Assembly: GCA_009792885.1 (NCBI GenBank)
Contig: WMCF01000035.1
Coordinates: 4,464,361-4,528,360, forward strand
Origin: Eremophila alpestris peregrina
Taxonomy: Eukaryota; Chordata; Aves; Passeriformes; Alaudidae
Direction: 5' to 3'
Length of the DNA stretch: 64,000 nucleotides
Position numbers and translations under genes: made by a program. Positions 50,801-60,400 of this stretch are shown here, one piece after another. Position 1 is the stretch's first letter; each line of letters opens with the position of its first letter. The notes below the pieces were generated by a model. That model was not told where the DNA came from. It did no database searches and saw only the letters and a program-made list of their open reading frames with translations.

Positions 50801-52850
50801 TCCTTCCCTCTTTTGCTGTGAGTACAGGCATGTGTGCTGCTGTTAAACAGCGAGGAGAGAAGCAAAGTGCCTGGGTTATGGTGGCACCACCACACAGAGG
50901 AATCTGGCTTCCTGTTTGCCCTCTTCTCTGAACTGGTGAAGACAGATATTTCTGTTAGTCAGGACTTCTTGGTTTGTGGGGACAAATTTTAGATGCCATT
51001 ATAATTCAGGGGAGCATTTTAATTCATGTCAGTTACAAAAGGCCTTTTAATCTGTCTGAATAATTAAACACAAAGTGAAGTTATAAAGTAAGACTGGTTT
51101 CTATCATTTTACAGGGTTTAAAATTAAAATAGACAGCTAAGTGTAACAGATCTTTTGTTTTCTCCTTCTGATCATATAACTGTTTTTCTTTTTAAATTTC
51201 TGGATAGTGGGATAAGCCTTCATCCTGTAAAATGCTAAAAAAAGTGTAAATGGTCCCTCTGCCCCTCCCCACAGATTTATTCTGGGTTTGGCTCTCTTTT
51301 TCTTGTAGAGAAACTGACTTCCACAATTACACGCTTGTCTCCCTGAATGAGGAATTTAACCGAGGCCGAGGACTGGACATGGGTGCCAGAGCCTGGGAGA
51401 AGGGCGAGGTCCTGATGTTCTTCTGTGATGTTGATGTTTATTTCACAGCCGAATTCCTCAACAGTTGTCGCTTAAATGCTGAGCCCGGTATGTTCCCTCA
51501 TTGTTCCTGCAGCGAGCCTTCTTGTCACCCTGCTTGACTTCAGGTGACCTGTGCTGAGCATAGAGAAAACAAAGAGAACTCAGCTGGGATGGTGGAGCTT
51601 ATTCAGTACCACACACCCTGGAAAATGAATCACACTCTCCACAAAAGGCAGTAATATTTAGACGGAGAAATAACTTCTGCATTAGAGTAGCTTTTTTTAA
51701 GAACACATTGTCTTTTTTGTACAACATGTACAATTTTCATGTTTTCTTAAGAAAGAAAGCTGGACAGTTTAATTGCTTTAACAATTAGACTGCATGTAAA
51801 TCTGTGTGACAAAACTCAGTGTAATGCTCTACAGTGGAAGATAACTTTCGTTATGCTATATCTCTCACAAGTTTGGTTTATCTCTTCTTACATGCACGTG
51901 GCCAAGACATGTCACATGTGAATGGTTTTCAGTAGAGCTGCAGGGTGCTCCTTATGGAGGCTGAGCTCATGTTCCACTGTTCCATCCCAAGCTCTGAAAT
52001 ATTCTGATTGTTTTTCTGAAGTTTGTACAACACTTGCTTGTTCTACAAGCTTCTGCCAAGCAGGGTAAAGCTCTCTTGAGTTAACAAGCATGCTGCTGAA
52101 GACTGCCTCCTGTCAAACTGTGTTTGGGTTCTTTTTTTAATGCTTACTCTTGTTTCAAATTTGTTGCTGTCAGAAACCATTCACTCCAAATGTCAATTTG
52201 GAATCAATAGATATTTTTTCTTCACCTAACAAACAGGCAAGAAAATTCTTCAGCAGCCAGATATTTGGGTTCTGTTTCTTGCTTTTTCTTTCATTTCCGT
52301 CTGTCTCTGTACTTCATGAAACAAGTTGTATAAATAATTAGAAAAATTTTGGAGAGGAGTATTTTGTGAGCTTTAACTAGAAAAAGAGTTCAAGAGACTA
52401 CTTGAAATTCATACTGGCAATTTGTCACCTTTGCTTCACATGAGATCTAAAAATGCTGCTCACTCCTTCAGAGGTCATGCCCAAGTCAGGGTAGTGAATA
52501 TTCTTGTGGACTGTTGTCAATTCCTTTGCAGCACTGGCAATGCAAGACATTCATGGAAAAATACTTACCTGGCTTCTGTAATAGGCACAGAGCTGGTCTT
52601 TTCAGCAGTCAGGATTCTCATGATGCTTGATGCCCTTGCAGGATAACCTGGATGTATCTGCTTCTACATGTTTTTGGAAAGAGATAAATTCATAAAACTC
52701 GACAATACAAGGTGTTACTTGGATTTGATTATTTTTTAGTTTTACTGCATATCATTATTACAGGAATTTTTCAGTCACCTAGAATGATACAGAGACATCT
52801 AGAATTTTATATAAGCATGTATAACTATATATAAATGTAAATGTAAAGTG

Positions 52851-52886
<36 letters not shown>

Positions 52887-55754
52887 GCCATACATTTGTG
52901 GGTTTTTTTAATCCTATGGGCTCTGCCCCACTAGATGTTGTGGGCTTCCTAGGTGGGAAATCTTAGCAGCTAGAACTTGTTTATATTTATTTCCACTAGA
53001 TGCCTAATAGGTAATATGTTACATAAAAAGAGTGTTTCTGGTTTCTTTTTGCCTTCAGAAAGCCTGCCCACAGTGAGTTAACAATTATCTTCTGACTTCC
53101 AGGGAAAAAGGTTTTCTATCCTGTGGTATTCAGCCTTTACAATCCTGCTATTGTCTATGCCAACCAAGATATACCACCTCCTGTGGAGCAGCAACTGGTA
53201 AGCAGCTTGATTTATTGTGGATAGAATTAGGTGTGCTTTGTATTAAAACAAAATCAAGTGTAACTTAGTAGTCTGTTTGGGATATCTAATGACCTTTGGC
53301 ACTGCATAGCTCAGCTATTTTCTCCATTATGGGCGAAGCACTTGGGAAAAAAACCTTTTGAACTGCACAAAACTCATTCTTAGATAAACTTGGAGTTCCA
53401 CTTGGTTAAAAGAAGTAATTGCTATTAACCAAATGAAGTTGGTAGTTCTCATCTGATCCTAAGCCAGTATTTTAGGAGGATGGTGGCATTGTGTGGCCAC
53501 AACTTGTTTGTTCCAGCAAACAAAGCATTGGTCAAAGGCAAAAACCTCTGAATGATGTGTCCAGTCTGACTCTTTCAAGAGACTGCATAGATGAAATTGG
53601 ATTTTGCGGCTGAGATTCTGGGATGGACAGGTTTGGAGGAGGATAAGAAGAGAGTAGTACAAGGAGGAGCTGTATTAAAAGGAAAACATAATCGCCCTCA
53701 TTCCCTACATTGTTTGCAAGGATCCTGCTGAAAGCTGGAGGGAAGGTTTTGCCTAGTCTTGGATAATCAGAGCTGAGAGAGGAGGGAGCCACTGCCTTAC
53801 AGCTCTTCTGTTCACTCTTTTAAACTTAACAGTATTATGGTTGCTGACTTCAGTCACAAAGCTTACTTTTCTTGTGATATCAGATCAAGAGACAAATGTG
53901 GCCTTAGAAAACGGGTAGGAAATGGAGTGTTGGGAACAGATGATTTAGCCATGGACTAACTTACTGCTTGGTCTGGGCGGATACATAGAAAATAGAGGTG
54001 GTGCTGTGGAAACTGCAATGAGGATGAGTGGCTTTGGAAGGCAGAGGGTGAAGGGAACAGCAGGTGACTGGGAAGCCCCACATGAGTGCATGGCACAGAA
54101 ATTCCAGAAGCGTTATTATGCTCTATGCTGCATTGAACAAATTATTGGAAGAGCTTAGCTTTCTGCAAAACCAAGTGTAGTGTACCTCCTTGGTTGCCTT
54201 TTACATTTCAGAATGATTCTGGTTTAAAATTTCAGGTACACAAGAAGGATTCTGGTTTCTGGCGGGATTTTGGCTTTGGGATGACTTGTCAATATCGGAC
54301 AGACTTCCTGACTGTTGGTAAGATGAGACTAAAGCAAAAAACTGTGTGTTTAAAAAGTGATTCTCTGGTCTTACTAATGACAGGAGAGTAATATATTTAT
54401 TTCTTGTAGTATTTCCCCAAGCCCAGCAGTCTGACTTGTTTGACAAGTTTAATCAATGGGATAAATTAGCTTTTCTGGATTTTGATGTCCCATCTGTTGA
54501 GTGTTGTAACAGACACAGAAGTTTTAGTAGAAACATTTCATTCTAGAACTTTTTAAAATACTTTTTTTTTTTTTTTGGTACTTCGTGTCTGTCTGAAGCA
54601 AATTAATCAAGTTTAAGAAACATGTCACTCAAATAGACCACTCACATAGACAAGAAGCATTCAAATTTTTTAAATAACCTTGAGAAGTTGAATGTAGTTA
54701 TTGGCGTCTCTAGCAATGTGCTTTGCCCCCCCTTGTGGCACGTTCTTAAAACTGACAACAGCTTGGTGTGCTTAAACGTGGAAGATGGTGGTGAGGATAG
54801 TCTGCCAGAAGATGTAAGGACACAGCTCTTTGTGCTGTCTGATGGCTTGAATGCAGGCTGATTGCTAATAGCACTCATATTGCCATCTGTATGGGATGTG
54901 CTAAAGGAAGACCTCATAATTCTGCAGTTTTGAAATTGTACAAGAGCCTGGGTGGCTCTTCACTGTGGTCCTGGAAAAACAAGAGAACTTAAAATGGTGA
55001 ACCATGTTCCTTTCCTTAATTCAGCCTTTTGAATTGTGACCTATGGAGTAATTGCTGGCATTGTTAAAGAGGATTTCTCACATGGTGCATGACTGCTTCA
55101 TTTTCCAGCTGCTAAAATCCATTATGCTTCCTAAAAATAATCCAAAAGCATAGCCAGTGAGGTTTGCCTGCAGTTTTCTGCAGCTGTTACACGGGATGTC
55201 ATGCATAATGCAATTTGGAGACACTGCTCTAAGAGACTTTCTGAAGTCAGCAGATCTGTGTCCTGGGCAGTTTCCACCAAAAAGGAGGTGGAAGCTCCTT
55301 GAAGCTCCTGTCCCTCAAATTGGCATGCTACGGCATGGGAAACTTAGTTAATTGCTACAGAATGTCTGGAATGTCGTGCCAGATCTGGTGACACGTTAGG
55401 CATAAAGCATTGCTCTGCTTGCCTGCACACCCAGATAACGATTTTGGTGCTGCTTTTGCAGGGGGCTTTGACCTGGAGGTGAAGGGCTGGGGCGGCGAGG
55501 ACGTGCACCTGTACAGGAAGTACTTGCACGGGGAGCTGATGGTGGTGAGGACGCCGGTGCCCGGGCTGTTCCACCTGTGGCATGAGAAGCACTGCGCGGA
55601 CGAGCTGACGCCCGAGCAGTACCGCATGTGCATCCAGTCCAAAGCCATGAACGAGGCGTCGCACTCGCACCTGGGCATGCTGGTGTTCCGCGACGAGATC
55701 GAGGCGCACCTGCGCAAGCAGGCCTACAGGACTAACAGCGAGGCCGCGGGGTGA
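41235..55754 (+). CDS. CSGALNACT2: Chondroitin sulfate N-acetylgalactosaminyltransferase 2 (complete CDS, seven coding exons)
   Basis: This Golgi type II membrane enzyme transfers GalNAc from UDP-GalNAc to glucuronic acid, starting and extending chondroitin sulfate chains on proteoglycans. Coding parts are 41235-41898, 49184-49400, 49933-50034, 51309-51487, 53103-53197, 54236-54317 and 55462-55754. They total 1632 bases, exactly 543 codons plus TGA, close to the human 542 residues. All junctions are GT-AG and in phase. Order: cytosolic tail, transmembrane anchor 16-34, coiled-coil stem, acidic linker, then the chondroitin GalNAc-transferase domain from about residue 222 to the end. The metal-binding DVD motif is at 368-370 (MFFCDVDVYF), and the GWGGED motif, shared with the galactosyltransferase fold and involved in acceptor binding and catalysis, is at 455-460. 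No defect is seen, so the gene should be functional. The paralogue CSGALNACT1 is an alternative, but RET linkage and sequence favour CSGALNACT2. Confidence 0.96.
41899..49183 (+). other. CSGALNACT2: CSGALNACT2 intron 2
   Basis: A 7.3-kb AT-rich intron from GTATGT to ACTTATTCTTCAG. No gene is supported. A minus-strand open stretch at 44620-44880 with coding-like composition is discussed as a finding. The region 47390-48150 is GC-richer but unrecognised. Confidence 0.8.
49184..49400 (+). CDS. CSGALNACT2: CSGALNACT2 exon 3
   Basis: 217 bases, phase 1 at entry. It reads YYRTERDKGTQYELFYKK, then VTLFRPFGPLMKVKSE and SIINIIVPLAGRTEAFAQF. This is the N-terminal part of the catalytic domain, where the IIVPL strand begins the nucleotide-sugar-binding fold. 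It ends with AG of an Arg codon, before donor GTAGGT. Confidence 0.96.
49401..49932 (+). other. CSGALNACT2: CSGALNACT2 intron 3
   Basis: A 0.5-kb intron ending TTGTGTTTTTAG. The minus-strand frames here overlap exon 3 and are shadows of it. Confidence 0.9.
49933..50034 (+). CDS. CSGALNACT2: CSGALNACT2 exon 4
   Basis: 102 bases beginning with the G that completes Arg, then DVCIHQDKRVHLTVVYFG, QDGLSEVKSILESVA and AG of a split Arg codon. It encodes the second beta-alpha unit of the transferase fold (LTVVYFG). The donor is GTATGT. Third codon positions are AT-leaning. Confidence 0.96.
50035..51308 (+). other. CSGALNACT2: CSGALNACT2 intron 4
   Basis: A 1.3-kb intron containing a TTA trinucleotide microsatellite at 50162-50184. 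The middle part, about 50280-50900, is GC-richer and unrecognised. No gene is seen. Confidence 0.85.
50162..50184 (+). repeat. (TTA)n microsatellite
   Basis: About seven to eight TTA units without interruption; likely length-polymorphic. Confidence 0.95.
51309..51487 (+). CDS. CSGALNACT2: CSGALNACT2 exon 5, with the DVD metal-binding motif
   Basis: 179 bases from acceptor TTTTTCTTGTAG. It reads ETDFHNYTLVSLNEEFNRGR, GLDMGARAWEKGEVLMFF and CDVDVYFTAEFLNSCRLN. The DVD at residues 368-370 is the DXD-type motif that binds the divalent metal and UDP-GalNAc, so this exon carries the catalytic core. It ends one base into a glycine codon before GTATGT. Confidence 0.97.
51488..53102 (+). other. CSGALNACT2: CSGALNACT2 intron 5
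   Basis: A 1.6-kb AT-rich intron with an (AT)n microsatellite at 52853-52882. The acceptor is CTTCTGACTTCCAG. Nothing coding is seen. Confidence 0.85.
52853..52882. repeat. (AT)n microsatellite
   Basis: About 15 uninterrupted AT units in intron 5, flanked by other AT-rich simple sequence from 52807. Confidence 0.95.
53103..53197 (+). CDS. CSGALNACT2: CSGALNACT2 exon 6
   Basis: 95 bases, starting with the two bases that complete glycine: GKKVFYPVVFSLYNPAIVYA then NQDIPPPVEQQL. It encodes a conserved strand-loop after the metal site. It ends on a complete codon before GTAAGC. Confidence 0.96.
53198..54235 (+). other. CSGALNACT2: CSGALNACT2 intron 6
   Basis: A 1.0-kb intron with acceptor AAATTTCAG. 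No feature is seen. Confidence 0.85.
54236..54317 (+). CDS. CSGALNACT2: CSGALNACT2 exon 7
   Basis: 82 bases reading VHKKDSGFWRDFGFGMT then CQYRTDFLTV, ending one base into glycine before GTAAGA. The GFWRDFGFGM stretch is strongly conserved in the chondroitin GalNAc-transferases. About half of its codons end in G or C, in contrast to the next exon. Confidence 0.96.
54318..55461 (+). other. CSGALNACT2: CSGALNACT2 intron 7
   Basis: A 1.1-kb intron ending GCTGCTTTTGCAG. It contains a T-rich run near 54560-54578. No gene is seen. Confidence 0.85.
55462..55754 (+). CDS. CSGALNACT2: CSGALNACT2 exon 8, last coding exon
   Basis: 293 bases from the acceptor TTTTGCAG to TGA at 55752-55754. It reads GGFDLEVKGWGGEDVHLYRK, then RTPVPGLFHLWHEKHCADEL and QSKAMNEASHSHLGMLVF, ending NSEAAG. 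The GWGGED motif (residues 455-460) is part of the active site in this fold. 92 of 96 sense codons end in G or C, far above the neighbouring exons, while the protein is normal. That bias also opens long spurious minus-strand frames (for example at 55344-55802). Confidence 0.97.
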
Positions 55755-56068
55755 GCCCCCCGGGGCCACTGCTGACTTCCATTCACAGTGAACCAGCATC
55801 ATCTACAGCCTTAATGCAGCTTACAAATGCAGTGCCTCTCTTTTTCAGTGAAGAAGAGCTCCGAGGGATTTTGGTTCTCATGTTTGTTTCCTGACTGATG
55901 CGCTCTTACCTACAAATCCTGCGAGTCCAAGCACCTCAGCTACACTGGACAGCATATGTAGTTCAAGGAAAGTGTCTTCATTATTGACTGGGAAAAATCT
56001 CTGGAATGTACAATGCAACACTTTTCCATGTGGTACATTTCTGTTCTTACATTTGCATTCTTTTGAGA

Positions 56069-56074
56069 ATTAAA
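56069..56074 (+). terminator. CSGALNACT2: Candidate proximal poly(A) signal ATTAAA
   Basis: ATTAAA 315 bases after the stop, followed within 20-40 bases by TTTTGTGTCTTGAGT, a GU-rich downstream element. Confidence 0.4.
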
Positions 56075-57429
56075 TGAAATAATCTTTTGTGTCTTGAGTA
56101 TTTTCAGTCTGTATGGCTCACTGCACTGTGACTTTAGAAGGATACTCTACTTAGGCTCCTTTGTAGAAACAAGAGAAAGGTGTGGAAAAATAATCTCAGC
56201 ATGAAAAGTGTATGGACATGTTGACCAGTACAGCAGCTGTGCAGGGTGCTGATCCCACAGCAAGGGCCTGGTGCCACATTTGCTGTATTAACAGACCCTG
56301 ACATGGTTGAATAGAGAATAGTTTGGGGGGGTGGGAATGAAAATCCTTTTAAGTGGAATTTTAGAGCATATAATGCAAGTTCACACTGCAAAGGAAACAC
56401 CACCTTCTTATTTCAGTGATGGATCAGACAAGTTGGGAACATTCCAGCTGGATGCTTCTGTGCCTGCTCTTTTCCCACAGTAGATGCCACATCCCTTCTA
56501 TAAACTGAGCTGTGCTATTAAACTTGTTTGCTTAATATTTTTGGCCCCACTCCTTATTTCAAGGCCCTGCCTGTGTATCTCATATTTTAAGTTGAGGAAC
56601 CATCTTTTCATTCCCATATCAATTTATTAGAGGCCTGTTTGCTATGATGCCAATACTTTCTTTGTGCATTCTTTCTCTTTTGGGCATTTTCCTGACATGT
56701 TTTTGTAAGGTGTCATATACTCTTAGTTGTTTCAGTGACTGAAAAAGCAAGTGCTGTTACAGTCTTTCTTTATACAATGCTCTTCATTCCATTGATCATC
56801 CTAGTAGCCTTATTCTTCACTTTTTCAGTTGGAGGCTGTTTTGAGGTGTTGTTTGGGGGTTTTTTTCCCCCCCTCTCGTTTTTTTGGTTTTTTTTTTAGT
56901 TCAATGTTTTTGAGCATGTTTAAGCAGAATTATGCTGTGGTCTCATTAGTGCCTTGTACAATGGCACTACTTCTTTGGTACTTCCCTTTTGGGTGTTTTG
57001 GGATGCATAAACAGTTCAAAGGCAGGCAGGTCATTTTTCTCCATGTTGTCTTATATGATACCATATGGCATGCCTCGTTTTTTAATACATTTGTTTATAG
57101 AATGAATACAGAGAATGCTAATTCAGTGGTTAAACCATTTGCATGGTTTCTGCTGAATTTAGATATTAGCTGAAAACCTTTCTCAAACCAGGTAACAAAG
57201 ATCTGTTTATGGATTTATTTTGCTCAAGAATTCTGAAGGCAATTAAAGATTTAAATGATTGATTTCTGAATAACAGATATGCTGTGCAAATAGTTCTGGG
57301 CACTGATCCTTTTTTATATGTATATAAAATCTGCCTTTATGTAACTTATTGTGAAGAACAGTGTACTGTATTGTACTTAGAGTGAAGAGAATGCATTGCA
57401 GGTCTTCTTGCAATTGATATTCTCAATAT

Positions 57430-57435
57430 AATAAA
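57430..57435 (+). terminator. CSGALNACT2: Poly(A) signal AATAAA, likely main site
   Basis: A canonical AATAAA followed about 30 bases on by TTGTTTTAAGCTGTTTTGTT. Its distance from the stop (1.7 kb) suits the expected 3' UTR length. Confidence 0.6.
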
Positions 57436-57455
57436 TGGAATTTCTGCATTTTAGA

Positions 57456-60400
57456 AATTGTTTTAAGCTGTTTTGTTTGAACTACATTTTTACAATAATA
57501 TTGTATGGAGCATAACACACTGGATTCAAATGATATTTGCAGTGAGAAGTTCAAGCAGTTCAGTTTTGCATCTCAGGTATCTACCCAAACTAGATACAGG
57601 AGTTTGTTCCTTGGACAACTTAAACTTAGACCAGATGTTACTTTACTTGGATATCTTGGTGGTTGCTAACAAAAGTTGTAAGGTATTGGTGAGGACAAGA
57701 TTAAATACATCGGTATAATGACTTGGGGTAGAGATACAAGTAGGGCTCTCTCCTGAGACTCCAGCCTTTAAAACTTAGGACAGCTGCTGCTCTCCTGGCT
57801 GCACAGGAGTAAGCATCCAAAAATGCCTTTTACTGACACCACCACTGCTTGACACACCCTGGAATGGACATGGAGGTAGGGCACAGCTGTCCAGCATTGC
57901 TGCACCTCAGCTCTCAGCACTGAGACACTGCCTCAGGAGGATCCAGCTGTCCCAGTTCTTGTGTTTTGGAAACATGGCAGAGTGCTGATATCCTGGTGTC
58001 TTAGGTTCTGCTGTTTTCCACTGCGTGGTTGTGCTTATCAACACCAGAGAGGGAGATCAGTGTCAGCTGTCCTCATGTGGGTGATGAAAAGCAGCCCCTG
58101 GTGTCCATGCTGGAAGGTGATGGGGAGCTCTGGAGATGCATGCAGTCCCCAGGAACCACACTGGAAACTTCCATTCATTATCCCAAAAGGTGGAAACGAA
58201 TGCACTGGTGTTAAAAGAAGTCAGAACACTTGGAAATACTTAATGTGTGTGTTGGGCAACACACACAAGTATTCTGAATGGCTCATTATTTGAGGATTTC
58301 TGAACTTACAGGAGCCCTTGCAGGCCCAGGTTTTCGTTTGTCCTGAGTTCAGCTCCCTGCAGTGCCCACCTGTGTGAGATGTTGCTGTGGCACACACCAG
58401 CTCAGCATGCTCTTTCCCAGTAAGATGGGTAACTGTTCCTTGGATGTGTTTCCTAACTTCATCCAAGAAAGGGAGCAAGTTACTTGTGCTTCAAATATGG
58501 AAATCTCTTGCTTGGGAGCAGGACCTGCTCTTGTCTTTCCCAAGGTGTGCTCTGCCTGCAGAGCAAGAATAAACCCCATGCTGGGGCATGTTTATGTAGC
58601 CTGGGGTGCTGCTGGGGCACTGCAAAGAGTGACAGTACCAGGCTTCAGAGTCACAATCTGTGTACCTGGGATCAGTGTTTGTGTTACAGGGCCAACTGCT
58701 GGGCCTTGTCCTCCTGTTTTGACAGATGTTGTTTGCATAACACTTTTTCTGAGCTGTGGTCCAAGTGTTTTCCTGGAGGAGTCACTGTGTTTTAATGCTA
58801 GGGTAGTAAATATAGTAACACTTAAATAGGAGCATGCTCCACTGAATCATGAAGTAATTTTTGATTCAGTTGCATACTATTCACATAAATTGTAACCTTT
58901 TCCAAGGAATTTGCAATCTGTAGTCTTCCCTAGAGAGAAGTGTTCTTCATTAAAGGAAGTCAAGAGGAGATTAGCTCAGGGTGCACTTTTACTTGAGACC
59001 TTTGCAGGAAAGAATATGCCTTGTGCTTTTGAATTTGTTCAAGAATACGTTATTCAATGAGACTAGTAGATATTGGTTTGGAGAATCAGCAAATACAGAT
59101 GGAAAAGTGGAAAAAACTAAAGGAAATAGTTCTGGGTCTCCTGCATCCAGAAGAAAATACTGGGGTTTTTTAATTTCATAAAAGCCTATGGACTCTGAGA
59201 TGCACAAGCCTGTGATAATCTAAACTTATTTGTAAACTGTGTTCAAGAAGAGAACCGCATCAGGAGGGAAAGAGAAGTGGTAGGTGAGCCCTAACCACTT
59301 GTATCTGAATGCAGACATTTAAATGGTTTTAGTTCATGCCACAATATAAACTAGAACAAAATTTTTGCCTTGTCAGATCCATGAATGAAAGGAATAAAAC
59401 TTCAAATAACCTTTAAAATGGTGCTTCAGCAAAAATTAACTTATTGATGCATCAGTGTCATGATAAAAGCTTTCTGTGTATCAAAGGTGGATGTAGCTTT
59501 CATTTGCCTCAGGTGTTCTTGCTGTGTGTGACTCCCAAAGATATCTTAAAGAGATAAATCATTCAAATTTGACTCAGCTGTGAAGGAAAATGAGGATAAT
59601 GAGCTGAAGCCGTGTTTCGTTCATGCCCCAGCAGTGCTCACCTTTTCTTTGTTAGGCCTGATTGCCATCTAGAGGACTCCACCCGTTTTGACCTGGAAAA
59701 GCTTCACAGGAAAGGAGACTTTGACAAAATAGTTATTTTACGTTTCTGTGGTTGCAGTGGCTCTGCAGACCCCTGCCTTTGTGGCAGAGCACATCCTATA
59801 GCCTCATTGTCCTGAAAGCCTGGCACTGAGCAGTGCTTTGGGCTCTAGGGACACACCGGGGAGCTGTGCAAGCACCCACAGCTCCCCAGTGCCGCTGGCT
59901 TCCCATGGCACAGGCTCCAGCTGATGGCAATTGCAGCCCCACGATGGCCTTCAGGCCCTGGGGAGCTGGTACCAGCCGGAGATGGGCCCTGCCCTCCTTT
60001 GGGGAGGCGGCAGAGCCCTGCTGGCCCCGAGGGACTGCCCCTCACAGGTGTTGGCAATAACGGTGGCGCCTGGGCTTAATTGGCCCTGAGGAGAGCTGCC
60101 TCCCCTCAGTTGGGACCCGAAACTGCTGGAGAAAGGATCCTCTCCTTCTTTCCCAAGAAATAATGGTCTCTCTCTCCTGGGTTTGAGTAAGGTAAGTGTT
60201 TTATTTTTGTTTTTGAGATTGCACTTCTTTGTTAGGGGACCTTATTTGCTCCTGTAGAGCTTGTGGTGGGCCTAAAGAGAAGGGGTTGTAGCTGGGATCT
60301 GGATGGAAGTGCAGCTAAAGTACTTCTGGCCTGCAGGTGGAATGTTAAATAAATCCTGTTTATATTTAAGTCTAAGTGTTTGCGTAAGGTTTTAGTAAAC

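Larger units (their letters stand above)
55755..57455 (+). other. CSGALNACT2: CSGALNACT2 3' UTR
   Basis: About 1.7 kb of AT-rich non-coding sequence between the stop and the AATAAA at 57430. A nearer ATTAAA at 56069 followed by GT-rich sequence may give a shorter transcript. The end is inferred. Confidence 0.7.

Noticed and set aside
55344..55802. 152- and 120-codon minus-strand frames
   Set aside because: They are shadows of the GC-rich last exon of CSGALNACT2, whose + strand frame is clearly the conserved one.
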